A stretch of 42,989 bases of DNA from the NCBI GenBank assembly GCA_045576635.1, contig JAZNGT010000021.1, positions 1 through 42,989 of the forward strand, given 5' to 3'. This DNA comes from Congzhengia sp045576635 (GTDB lineage: Bacteria; Bacillota; Clostridia; UBA1381; UBA9506). The notes below the pieces were generated by a model that saw only the letters and a program-made list of their open reading frames with translations, did no database searches and was not told the DNA's origin. Below are positions 1 to 7,932 of this stretch, one piece after another. Position numbers and translations under genes: made by a program. Every line of letters starts with the position of its first letter. Position 1 is the stretch's first letter.

Positions 1-1
1 G

Positions 2-208
2 GGAGCGTTTACCGCGACGGTAGACGGGCAAATCAATGTGCCCATAAGCGAGGGCTCTACGGTCTACAAGGCGTGCCGCGATGCAATGAACGGATGGGAC
101 CCGACCGGCGGCGCAATTTATTATTATAATCCCAAAAAAACAACAAATCGCTGGATTTATTCAAGAGAGGTGGTGAAAGTAATTGGCAGTCACAGATTCG
201 CAAAATAG
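2..208 (+). CDS. sleB: Spore cortex-lytic enzyme SleB, C-terminal fragment
   Basis: Partial gene entering from the left edge; 68 residues are visible before the TAG stop at 206-208. Reading frame 2 contains the signature segment NGWDPTGGAIYYYNP, followed by TNRWIYSREVVKVIGSHRF, which is the conserved C-terminus of the SleB/CwlJ hydrolase family. SleB is a lytic transglycosylase that degrades spore-cortex peptidoglycan containing muramic lactam during germination. The catalytic glutamate and any peptidoglycan-binding domain lie outside the window. Its last 26 bases overlap the start of the next gene, which encodes YpeB, its known partner. That pairing makes SleB more likely than the paralogue CwlJ. 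The identification rests on family motifs plus this neighbour. Confidence 0.9.
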   Translation, partial: GAFTATVDGQINVPISEGSTVYKACRDAMNGWDPTGGAIYYYNPKKTTNRWIYSREVVKVIGSHRFAK

Positions 209-1583
209 CAGAAACGTATTAGCCAATCGGGATAAAAAACGTGCAAAGGATTTATTAAAAGTCCTCATCTTCGCACTGGCGGCGCTATCCATCGTGGCGG
301 CGAGTGGTATTTACTATTATAAACAGTCGCGTGATTTAAGGCGTGAGCTTGAAAACACCTATATGCGTGCGTTTCACGATATGGCAGACTATTTAAACGA
401 TATTGACGTAGGGCTTAAAAAGACGATGCTTTCGGGAGACGGTGCGCAAATGTCGACGCTTTCTTCGCAACTTTATATGCAGGCAGAGGCGGCAAAGGCG
501 TGCCTTGCACAAATGCCGACAAAAAATGCCACGTTTGACAACACATCAAAGTTTTTGTCTCAGGTGGGAGACTACGCGATGTATCTTACCCGAAAAACGA
601 TTGGGAATCAGGCGGTTACAGACGAAGAATTTCAAAATTTAGATAAATTGTCCCAATATGCCGAGGCGGTAAACCAGGAATTTCGGAGCATGGAAAACAG
701 AGCATACGAAAACAACATGGAGGTAGAATCGTTGTCAGGTGCGTCGCCATTTGTTGTACACGCAGACGAAAACACATTCCAAAATGGTATGCAGCAGATC
801 GAATCGATGCCGCAGGAATACCCGTCTCTTATTTATGACGGTCCGTTTTCGGAGCATTTAAAAACAAGTGAGCCGCGCATGTTAAAAGATAAAGCAAATG
901 TTTCAAGGCTTTCAGCGGAGCGCTCTGCAAAGGCATTTTTGGGTGACGCACGCGCCAAAAACATTGCCTTTGAAAGCAACGGTGACGGTGACATTAAAAC
1001 GTATCTTTTTACGGGAACAAGTGAAACTGAAACCATCAGTATGGAAGTTACACAACTGGGCGGCGAGGTTTTGTGGATGCTTTCAGACCGCGCGGTAAAA
1101 GAAGAGAGACTGAGCGTTGAGCAGGCGATGAAAGCAGGCGAAACATTTTTATCCCAAAAAGGATATTCCTCTATGAAAAGCAGTTATTACGACGTGACCG
1201 ACCATATTGCCACAGTAAACTATGCGTACGTGCAGGATGGTGTAGTCATGTATCCGGATTTAATCAAAGTAAAAATTGCACTTGATAATGGTGATATTGT
1301 CGGTTTTGAAGCGCAGGGATTTTTGATGTGTCATACAAATCGTGAAATTCCAAATGCGCTCGTCAGCGAGCAAATGGCACGCGAAAAGGCGGGCAAGCAC
1401 CTTTCTGTTGATTCTGTTTCAAAGGTATATATTCCGCTTGACAGTAAGCGTGAAGTATACTGCTACGAACTCAAAGGTACGCTTGGCAAGAATAACTTTT
1501 TGATTTATATCAACGCAGTTACGGGTATGGAAGAAAAAATCCTTATGCTTCAAGAGACCGAACGTGGACTTTTAACGATTTAA
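183..1583 (+). CDS. ypeB: Germination protein YpeB
   Basis: 466 residues. YpeB is needed for stable incorporation or regulation of SleB in the spore; family knowledge places it at the spore inner membrane. A basic N-terminus is followed by one membrane segment at about residues 26-46. A helical middle part follows. The C-terminal third holds PepSY-like repeats, with segments such as GEVLWMLSDRAV, LSVEQAMKAGETFL and GTLGKNNFLIYINAVTG. The start is TTG at 183, preceded by GAGGTGG at 168-174. It lies inside the sleB coding region, so the two genes overlap by 26 bp and are probably translationally coupled. The length matches the family. In sporeformers this operon is normally read by the forespore sigma factor, but its promoter is outside the window. 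Confidence 0.92.
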   Translation: MAVTDSQNSRNVLANRDKKRAKDLLKVLIFALAALSIVAASGIYYYKQSRDLRRELENTYMRAFHDMADYLNDIDVGLKKTMLSGDGAQMSTLSSQLYMQAEAAKACLAQMPTKNATFDNTSKFLSQVGDYAMYLTRKTIGNQAVTDEEFQNLDKLSQYAEAVNQEFRSMENRAYENNMEVESLSGASPFVVHADENTFQNGMQQIESMPQEYPSLIYDGPFSEHLKTSEPRMLKDKANVSRLSAERSAKAFLGDARAKNIAFESNGDGDIKTYLFTGTSETETISMEVTQLGGEVLWMLSDRAVKEERLSVEQAMKAGETFLSQKGYSSMKSSYYDVTDHIATVNYAYVQDGVVMYPDLIKVKIALDNGDIVGFEAQGFLMCHTNREIPNALVSEQMAREKAGKHLSVDSVSKVYIPLDSKREVYCYELKGTLGKNNFLIYINAVTGMEEKILMLQETERGLLTI

Positions 1584-1628
1584 ATTTCAAAAAATTTCCG
1601 CTTATATACCATAGAATACAGTACAAAC

Positions 1629-1634
1629 TATGAT
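1629..1634 (+). promoter_or_regulatory. Candidate -10 box for the downstream structured RNA
   Basis: TATGAT at 1629-1634 sits about 8-12 bases before the first helix of the structured RNA. No convincing -35 hexamer lies 16-18 bases upstream. This is a weak call, made mainly because the RNA has no other visible promoter. Confidence 0.3.
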
Positions 1635-1640
1635 TGTAAC

Positions 1641-1963
1641 ATGCAGGACAAAACGTAGTCGTGAAAGTTTTGCGACAAGGATGTTTTTTTAGGCACGTTA
1701 CTGATATAGAGAACGTGACACGTAAAGGAAGATGAACAGCATTTAAATACGCGGGTTAAGTGTTCTAAAAAAGAACCGCTTTTTAAGGTTTAACGCTTTG
1801 TTAAATGGTGAGTTTTAAAAAAGTATCCCGCTTAGTTTAAGGGAAAGAAGCTTCCGGGTATTATAAGAAGTGAAGTAAAAAAGCAAAGGGTGCTTTTGTA
1901 ATGTGTCACGCTGTGGCCGTTCGCATGGGAGTGTATCTCCTTTGCGGACGGCTTTTTGTTTTT
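1641..1963 (+). ncRNA. Structured non-coding RNA candidate (possibly raiA-class)
   Basis: This is a non-coding gap of 460 bp with many nested complementary segments. CAAAAC 1649-1654 can pair with GTTTTG 1667-1672, and GTCG 1658-1661 with CGAC 1673-1676; these two are either alternative or pseudoknotted. CACGTT 1694-1699 can pair with AACGTG 1712-1717. An 8-bp long-range helix, CGTGACAC 1714-1721 with GTGTCACG 1903-1910, closes a domain of about 200 nt. Inside it are hairpins at about 1751-1779, 1788-1806 (7 bp, 5-nt loop), 1827-1858 and 1879-1897 (7 bp). The last element is a terminator hairpin at 1916-1952. No open reading frame with a ribosome site is seen. I see no signature of tmRNA, RNase P or SRP RNA. 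Its size and lineage recall the raiA motif of Firmicutes, but that is from memory and not verified. Confidence 0.55.
1916..1963 (+). terminator. Rho-independent terminator of the structured RNA
   Basis: A 10-bp stem pairs GCCGTTCGCA (1916-1925) with TGCGGACGGC (1943-1952). An inner GGAG/CTCC helix (1928-1931 with 1937-1940) extends it. A T-rich tract follows at 1953-1963. Confidence 0.85.
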
Positions 1964-1984
1964 AAAAATTCAGTTTTGGCACAC

Positions 1985-2013
1985 TTGATTTTAGAGTGAT
2001 TTCTTGTTATAAT
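1985..2013 (+). promoter_or_regulatory. Sigma-A-type promoter for the PHP-lepA-hemW operon
   Basis: TTGATT (1985-1990), a 17-bp spacer and TATAAT (2008-2013). It follows the terminator of the structured RNA and precedes the PHP-domain gene by about 30 bases. It probably drives the four closely spaced genes up to 7419. Confidence 0.8.
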
Positions 2014-2044
2014 AAAAGTACTACAATGGGCGGAGGGATTTGTT

Positions 2045-2887
2045 TTGGCGATTTTTGATTGTCATGTGCATACAACTTGTTCTTTTGATGGCAGATCCTC
2101 ACTCTCAGAGGTTTTAGAAAGAGCGAAAACGATCGGTCTTTCAGGGGTTGCGATTACAGACCACACAAGACCGGTGCCGGAGGGCACGCGCCATGCAGAA
2201 AGTGTACGGCAGTCGGTAGAAAATGTAAACCGATTGAAAGACAAAGAAAACGATGTTTTGCTGATGTCGGGTTTTGAACTCAGCGACCCATTTGACCCGG
2301 GCTATGACTATGAGGCGTTTTATCAAATTGATGGTGTTGACTGTATTTTGGGAAGTGTTCATTCCACACCGATTTTTGCCCGTTTTTTTCCCAATTTGCC
2401 CAGTGAAAGCCACAACCTTAAAATGTCGGCACAAACGGAAAGTATGGACCTTTTAAGGCGGTTTACCGAGCGCTATTATACCGAACTTTTAGATGTCGCA
2501 GAACGCGCGGATGTTGATGTGATTGCGCACCTTACCTTCCCGTTTCGTTATATAAACGGTGTAGCAAACCGTGGGCTTTTGGTCTCGGAATTCGATGCGA
2601 TGATTGATGCAGTCTTAAAAGCAATTATCAAAACCCAAAAATCATTAGAAATTAACAGTGCGGGATTTTCAACCGGCTGGAACGAATTTTTGCCCAACAG
2701 AGATGTTTTAAAACGGTATTATGCATTCGGCGGTCGGTTTGTTACCACGGGGAGCGACGCACACGAAAGTAACCACCTTGCAAATGGCATACATGAGGCG
2801 CACAAGATGCTTAAAGAGATTGGATTTACACACGCCTCTTATTATATAAACAGAAAACGACACGAATATCTTTTAGAATCAGTTTAA
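2045..2887 (+). CDS. PHP-domain phosphoesterase, HisJ-like
   Basis: 280 residues, cytoplasmic. The PHP metal-binding signature is visible: the HVH motif at residues 7-9, ITDH near 40, GSVHS in the middle, and GSDAH near the C-terminus. These ligands form the multinuclear metal site of the PHP superfamily. The overall layout resembles histidinol-phosphatase HisJ (histidinol phosphate to histidinol). However, no histidine biosynthesis gene is adjacent and many family members have other phosphoester substrates, so the substrate is left open. The start is TTG at 2045, chosen because GGAGGG at 2033-2038 is well placed. It is the first gene after a strong promoter and is followed 21 bp later by lepA. 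Confidence 0.8.
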   Translation: MAIFDCHVHTTCSFDGRSSLSEVLERAKTIGLSGVAITDHTRPVPEGTRHAESVRQSVENVNRLKDKENDVLLMSGFELSDPFDPGYDYEAFYQIDGVDCILGSVHSTPIFARFFPNLPSESHNLKMSAQTESMDLLRRFTERYYTELLDVAERADVDVIAHLTFPFRYINGVANRGLLVSEFDAMIDAVLKAIIKTQKSLEINSAGFSTGWNEFLPNRDVLKRYYAFGGRFVTTGSDAHESNHLANGIHEAHKMLKEIGFTHASYYINRKRHEYLLESV

Positions 2888-2908
2888 AAAATTGGAATGG
2901 AGAAGCCA

Positions 2909-4714
2909 ATGGATACACAAAAAAACATCAGGAATTTTTCGATTATTGCGCATATAGACCATGGAAAGTCTACACTGGCGGACAGATTGCTTGAAAAAAC
3001 CGGCACAATGACGGAACGCGAAATGGAAAGCCAGATTTTAGACGATATGGAACTTGAAAAAGAACGTGGTATCACAATTAAAGCGAGGGCTGTACGTCTT
3101 AAATATCGCGCGAACGATGGCGAAGAATATGTGTTAAACTTGATTGATACGCCGGGGCACGTGGACTTTAACTACGAGGTTTCCAGAAGTCTTGCAGCCT
3201 GCGAAGGTGCAGTTTTAGTTGTAGATGCATCGCAGGGCATCGAAGCACAGACACTTGCAAATACATATCTTGCAATTGATCATGATTTAGAGATTATGCC
3301 CGTTATCAACAAGATTGATTTGCCTGCTGCACATCCGGAAATTGTTATTGAAGAAATTGAAAATATCATTGGTATTCCCGCAGAAGATGCACCAAAAATT
3401 TCGGCGAAAAACGGTATTGGTATTGAAGATGTGTTAGAGCAGATTGTAGCACTGATTCCGCCTCCAAAAGGTGATGTAAATGCGCCGCTTAAAGCGCTTA
3501 TATTCGATAGCGTTTACGATGCATATAAAGGCGTTATTATTTATTTTCGCGTGATGGACGGTATGGTTAAAAAAGGCGACAAAATCCGCCTTATGTCCAC
3601 CGGCGCAGAATTTGAAGTGGTAGAGGCAGGGTACTTAAACCCGTGCGGATTTTTAAATAGCGGCAAGGTTTCGGCAGGCGAAGTTGGATATCTTACGGCG
3701 TCCATTAAAAGTGTTTCCGATACGCGTGTGGGCGATACGGTAACATTGGCAGACAATCCCGCAAAAGAGCCTCTTGCCGGTTATAAACAGGTAAATCCCA
3801 TGGTATATTGCGGTATTTATCCTGCGGACGGCGCAAAGTACGACGACTTGCGCGAAGCACTTGCAAAACTGCAACTAAATGATGCGTCCCTTTCCTTTGA
3901 GCCGGAAACATCTGCGGCGCTCGGGTTTGGTTTCCGCTGTGGATTTTTAGGCCTTTTGCACATGGAAATCATACAGGAGCGTTTAGAGCGTGAGTATAAT
4001 TTAGATTTAGTAACAACGGCGCCCAGCGTTATCTATAAAGTAACAAAAACAAACGGTGAAGTGGTGGAAATTTCAAATCCCTCCAATCTTCCGTCTCCAA
4101 GTGAAATTGATTTTATGGAAGAGCCAATGGTAAATGCAGACATTATGTGCCCGACAGAATATATCGGAAACATCATGGAACTTTGTCAGGAGCGAAGAGG
4201 TGTGTACAAAAACACTACCTACATCGATTCGGGCAGAGCGCAACTTCATTACGATTTGCCGCTTAATGAAATTATCTATGACTTTTTTGATACATTAAAA
4301 TCTCGCACCAAGGGATATGCGTCTTTTGACTATGAACTCTCCGGTTACGAAAGGTCAGACCTTGTAAAACTTGACATTTTGTTAAACGGCGATATGGTCG
4401 ATGCGCTCTCCTTTATCGTGCATACCACCAAGGCGTATGCGCGCGGCAGAAAAATAGCAGAAAAACTAAAAGAAAGTATTCCGCGTCAGTTGTTTGAAAT
4501 TCCCATTCAGGCGGCAATCGGAACAAAAATTATTGCAAGAGAAACCGTAAAAGCGCTCAGAAAAGACGTGCTTGCAAAATGTTACGGCGGCGATATTACG
4601 CGAAAGAAAAAGTTGTTGGAAAAGCAGAAAGAAGGCAAAAAGCGTATGCGCCAGGTTGGCTCGGTGGAGGTTCCGCAGGAAGCGTTTATGTCAGTTTTAA
4701 AACTGGATGAATAG
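2909..4714 (+). CDS. lepA: Elongation factor 4 (LepA), ribosomal back-translocase GTPase
   Basis: 601 residues from the chosen ATG at 2909. An in-frame ATG also exists at 2897, but GGAG at 2899-2902 fits the 2909 start and nothing good precedes 2897. The GTPase motifs are intact: AHIDHGKST (residues 14-22), DTPGH (80-84) and NKID (134-137). The C-terminal region carries the LepA-specific CYGGDITRKKKLLEKQKEGK segment. The length matches the family (about 600). The enzyme binds ribosomes and hydrolyses GTP, affecting elongation and ribosome assembly under stress. It is followed 8 bp later by hemW; lepA-hemW order is common in Firmicutes. Confidence 0.97.
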   Translation: MDTQKNIRNFSIIAHIDHGKSTLADRLLEKTGTMTEREMESQILDDMELEKERGITIKARAVRLKYRANDGEEYVLNLIDTPGHVDFNYEVSRSLAACEGAVLVVDASQGIEAQTLANTYLAIDHDLEIMPVINKIDLPAAHPEIVIEEIENIIGIPAEDAPKISAKNGIGIEDVLEQIVALIPPPKGDVNAPLKALIFDSVYDAYKGVIIYFRVMDGMVKKGDKIRLMSTGAEFEVVEAGYLNPCGFLNSGKVSAGEVGYLTASIKSVSDTRVGDTVTLADNPAKEPLAGYKQVNPMVYCGIYPADGAKYDDLREALAKLQLNDASLSFEPETSAALGFGFRCGFLGLLHMEIIQERLEREYNLDLVTTAPSVIYKVTKTNGEVVEISNPSNLPSPSEIDFMEEPMVNADIMCPTEYIGNIMELCQERRGVYKNTTYIDSGRAQLHYDLPLNEIIYDFFDTLKSRTKGYASFDYELSGYERSDLVKLDILLNGDMVDALSFIVHTTKAYARGRKIAEKLKESIPRQLFEIPIQAAIGTKIIARETVKALRKDVLAKCYGGDITRKKKLLEKQKEGKKRMRQVGSVEVPQEAFMSVLKLDE

Positions 4715-4722
4715 GTGGTTTT

Positions 4723-5826
4723 ATGCGCGGTTTATACGTTCATTTACCCTTTTGTCTTAAAAAATGTGCATATTGTGATTTTCTCTCTTATACCGACTGT
4801 TACGCGTACGAAACGGAGTACGTCGAGGCGGTACTTTCGGAATTTTCGCATTACAAGGGAGAACAAATTGATACGGTCTATATAGGCGGCGGTACGCCTA
4901 CTTCGCTTACAAAAGAGAGTTTAACCAGACTGTTAGACGGTGTTTTTCAAACGTTTTCTGTGGCAGAAAATGCCGAGATAACGGTAGAATGTAATCCCAA
5001 AACAGCAGATTTTGATCTATTTTGTGCACTTTTGGCACACGGCGCAAACAGACTCAGTGTCGGGGTGCAGTCGATGCAGGATGAAGAACTATCAAAAATC
5101 GGAAGAATCCATACGGCAAAAGATGCCGTAGAATGTATTTTGGACGCATACCGCGCCGGATTTTTCAATATAAGCGCAGATTTGATGTTTGGTCTTCCGA
5201 ATCAAACCATTCAAAGTTTTGAGGACAGTATCGAGAAAGTTACGGCACTTCCTGTAACGCATGTTTCGTGTTACGGACTGATCTTAGAAAATGATACGCC
5301 GTTGTGCCAAAAGGTAAAGGCAGGACAACTTACGCTGCCCGACGAAGAAACGGAAGAGGCGATGTATCGCGTGGCGGCAAGCCGCCTTTCATCAAAAGGG
5401 TTTTTGCAATACGAAATTTCAAATTTTGCAAAAGAGGGATTTTGTTCGCGCCATAACCTGAAATACTGGGATTTAACAGAGTATATCGGTGTGGGTGCAG
5501 GCGCACATTCGTTTTATCAAGGCGCGCGCTACTGTCACACGGGAAATATACATAAATACATAGAGAATCCCAACCAAAAGGAAGAATGCGTGATTCTTAC
5601 GAAAGAGGACCTGATGGCAGAGTTTATGATGCTGGGATTAAGAAAATTAAGAGGGGTCTCAGAACAAGAGTTTTACGCTCAATTCAAAGAATCGCTTCAT
5701 GGGCGTTATGGTGATATTATAACAAAATATGAGACAGTTGGGCTTTTGCGCCGCGAAGGTGACCGCGTTTTCTTTACAGAACGGGGGATTTATCTTTCGA
5801 ACACTGTCTTGTGTGAATTTGTGTGA
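4723..5826 (+). CDS. hemW: HemW-type radical SAM protein (heme chaperone)
   Basis: 367 residues. It opens with the radical-SAM cysteine motif CLKKCAYC (C11, C15, C18) within the HemW-type context LPFCLKKCAYCDF, followed by the SAM-binding GGGTPT. The HNLKYW segment matches the HNxxY motif linked to heme binding in HemW and distinguishes it from HemN. A winged C-terminal domain is present. HemW was long annotated as oxygen-independent coproporphyrinogen III oxidase, but characterised members act as heme chaperones. The ATG at 4723 has GGTGG just upstream. It lies between lepA and an FAD dehydrogenase with tight spacing, so the genes are probably co-transcribed. Confidence 0.93.
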   Translation: MRGLYVHLPFCLKKCAYCDFLSYTDCYAYETEYVEAVLSEFSHYKGEQIDTVYIGGGTPTSLTKESLTRLLDGVFQTFSVAENAEITVECNPKTADFDLFCALLAHGANRLSVGVQSMQDEELSKIGRIHTAKDAVECILDAYRAGFFNISADLMFGLPNQTIQSFEDSIEKVTALPVTHVSCYGLILENDTPLCQKVKAGQLTLPDEETEEAMYRVAASRLSSKGFLQYEISNFAKEGFCSRHNLKYWDLTEYIGVGAGAHSFYQGARYCHTGNIHKYIENPNQKEECVILTKEDLMAEFMMLGLRKLRGVSEQEFYAQFKESLHGRYGDIITKYETVGLLRREGDRVFFTERGIYLSNTVLCEFV

Positions 5827-5832
5827 GGGCTT

Positions 5833-7419
5833 ATGCTGGTTAGAGTAAACAACATAAAAATGCCGATTGATGCAACGCGTGCAGAGGTTTTTGAAACCGC
5901 TGCGCGCCTTTTGCATGTGAAAAAAAGTGAGATTACATCTCAAAAAATCATCAGGCGCTCAATTGATGCAAGACGCGGCACAGTACAGTTTGTTTACAGC
6001 GTTTTAACCGAAACGAAAAAAGATGTTTTGTGCGATGATAAAAATATCGTACCGATTGCGCCAAAAACGGAAGAGCCTGTCCGTATGGGAGAAGAAAAGT
6101 TAAACGCAAGACCGGTGATTGCGGGCTTTGGTCCGTGCGGAATGTTTTGCGCACTGACGCTTTCGCGTGCAGGCTACCGCCCGATTGTGATAGAGCGCGG
6201 CGCAGATATAAAAACGCGCACAAAAAAAGTGGATACATTCTGGAAAAACGGGGTATTAGACGAGACCACAAACGTACAGTTTGGTGAGGGCGGTGCCGGA
6301 ACGTTTTCTGACGGAAAACTTACAACGCGTATAGGTGACAGCCTTACCGATACTGTTTTAAAGGAATTGGTATCGCACGGCGCACCGGAGGACATTTTGT
6401 ATCATGCGATGCCGCATATCGGAACAGATATATTAAAAGACGTTGTCCAAAATATCCGCAAAGAGATTCTCTCGTTTGGCGGAGAAATCCGTTTTGAGAC
6501 AAAAGTAACAGATATTACGATAAAAGATGGCACAGTAAAAACCATAACGCTCTCCGATGGAGATATTTTAGAAAATGCACCTCTTATATTAGCAATCGGA
6601 CACAGTGCGCGCGACACCTACGAGATGCTTTACCGACGCGGCATAGAAATGATACAAAAGCCGTTTTCTGTCGGCTTTCGTGCAGAACATTTAAAAGAGG
6701 ATATCGACTGTGCAATGTACGGAAAGTATGCTGGACATCCGCTTCTGGGCGCGGCAACATATCAACTTTCTTACCGTGAGGGAGAAAGAGGATGTTACAG
6801 TTTTTGTATGTGTCCCGGCGGAACGGTGGTATGTGCATCGTCCGAAAACGAAACGATTGTGACAAACGGCATGAGTGAACGTGCGAGAGATAAAATAAAT
6901 TCCAATAGCGCCATTTGCGCAAATGTAACAGGGCGGGACTTTGGAAGCAATCACCCGTTGGCAGGTGTTTCTTTTCAGCGTGAACTTGAAAAAAAGGCGT
7001 TCCGCGTAGCGGGCGGAGCATATCGCGCGCCCGTACAGCTTTTGGGCGACTATATGGATGGCAACGTGTCCAAACAGTTCGGACGTGTGACGCCGAGTAT
7101 TTTGCCCGGTACTGCGTTTTGCGATTTAAACAGTTTATTTTCCAACGATTTTAATGCATTTATGAAAAAGGGAATTTCAAGTTTCGAGCGTAAAATCAAA
7201 GGTTTTACGGCACGTGACACAGTGCTTACGGGTGTGGAAACAAGAACGTCTGCACCGCTTCGGATTGTAAGAAATGCGTTGGGCGAAAGCGTTACTGCAC
7301 GAGGACTCTATCCTTCGGGAGAGGGCGCAGGCTACGCCGGCGGCATTATGAGCGCCGCAGTTGACGGCATTCGCACAGCACACCGCATTATTGCGCGTTT
7401 TCAACCGAGTGACAGATAG
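5833..7419 (+). CDS. FAD-dependent dehydrogenase, COG2509-like
   Basis: 528 residues. A short N-terminal domain of about 90 residues precedes a dinucleotide-binding fold with the motif AGFGPCGM near residue 95 and ERG at the end of the second strand. The flavoprotein segments VQFGEGGAGTFSDGKL and YPSGEGAGYAGGI are characteristic of the uncharacterised FAD-dependent dehydrogenases of the COG2509 type, which are widespread in Clostridia. The physiological substrate is unknown. Start ATG 5833 has GAGGG four bases upstream and lies 6 bp after the hemW stop. It is the last gene of the operon before an independent promoter at 7430. Confidence 0.85.
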   Translation: MLVRVNNIKMPIDATRAEVFETAARLLHVKKSEITSQKIIRRSIDARRGTVQFVYSVLTETKKDVLCDDKNIVPIAPKTEEPVRMGEEKLNARPVIAGFGPCGMFCALTLSRAGYRPIVIERGADIKTRTKKVDTFWKNGVLDETTNVQFGEGGAGTFSDGKLTTRIGDSLTDTVLKELVSHGAPEDILYHAMPHIGTDILKDVVQNIRKEILSFGGEIRFETKVTDITIKDGTVKTITLSDGDILENAPLILAIGHSARDTYEMLYRRGIEMIQKPFSVGFRAEHLKEDIDCAMYGKYAGHPLLGAATYQLSYREGERGCYSFCMCPGGTVVCASSENETIVTNGMSERARDKINSNSAICANVTGRDFGSNHPLAGVSFQRELEKKAFRVAGGAYRAPVQLLGDYMDGNVSKQFGRVTPSILPGTAFCDLNSLFSNDFNAFMKKGISSFERKIKGFTARDTVLTGVETRTSAPLRIVRNALGESVTARGLYPSGEGAGYAGGIMSAAVDGIRTAHRIIARFQPSDR

Positions 7420-7429
7420 TTTAAAGTGC

Positions 7430-7458
7430 TTGACAAGGATATGATTCATGATTATAAT
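7430..7458 (+). promoter_or_regulatory. Near-consensus sigma-A promoter for the XRE regulator
   Basis: TTGACA (7430-7435), an exact 17-bp spacer and TATAAT (7453-7458). Transcription would begin near 7465, leaving a leader of about 60 nt before the regulator's ATG at 7528. This rules out the longer upstream reading of that gene. Confidence 0.9.
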
Positions 7459-7527
7459 AAAATTAAAGTAGAAATGTGCGTAAATCCGTGTAATCATTCG
7501 TGTGAAACTGAGGAAGGGATTTTTAAA

Positions 7528-7833
7528 ATGCATAGAGAATACACATTAGAAGCAGACGATAAAAAAAGACTGATTTTGAATCTTGCAAAAAACTTAAAAC
7601 TACTTCGCACCATGCGCGGCCTATCGCAGGAAGAACTTGCAGACCATGTCGGTGTAACGCGCCAGACGATACTTGCGGTGGAAAACGGAAAACGAGAAAT
7701 GACATGGACGATGTATCTTGCGTTTTTGTTCTTGTTTACGGGGCATGAAAAAACGCGCGAACACCTTTTGCTCACAGGGGCGTATTCTCCCGAAGTGCTT
7801 GCATTTTTGGGCATTCGTGAAGAAATAAAATAA
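7528..7833 (+). CDS. XRE-family helix-turn-helix regulator
   Basis: 101 residues. The HTH lies at about residues 20-60, with LRTMRGLSQEELADHVGVTR as helix-turn-helix core and QTILAVENGKR as recognition-helix end, typical of Cro/CI-type regulators. A short C-terminal helical extension (residues 65-101) has no recognisable ligand domain. The open frame extends upstream to 7426, but the promoter at 7430-7458 lies inside that extension and GAGGAAGGGA at 7510-7519 precedes the ATG at 7528. Targets are unknown; its own strong promoter or the following membrane-protein gene are candidates. Confidence 0.85.
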   Translation: MHREYTLEADDKKRLILNLAKNLKLLRTMRGLSQEELADHVGVTRQTILAVENGKREMTWTMYLAFLFLFTGHEKTREHLLLTGAYSPEVLAFLGIREEIK

Positions 7834-7843
7834 AGACAGTATC

Positions 7844-7883
7844 ACCCGCGGGTATTCGGACAAAAAGACGAATGTACGCGGGT
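7844..7883 (+). other. Intergenic hairpin after the XRE regulator
   Basis: ACCCGCG (7844-7850) pairs with CGCGGGT (7877-7883), and ATTCG (7854-7858) with CGAAT (7869-7873) inside it. The downstream run is only TTT followed by C and G, so it is a weak terminator at best. It lies between the XRE gene and the next gene. Confidence 0.45.
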
Positions 7884-7932
7884 TTCGTTCTACGATAAGG
7901 CATACTTTTACGGCTTTCAACGAGGTAACAAA

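Noticed and set aside
6584..7021. 145-codon open frame antisense to the FAD dehydrogenase
   Set aside because: It lies fully inside a well-supported gene and lacks a start signal.
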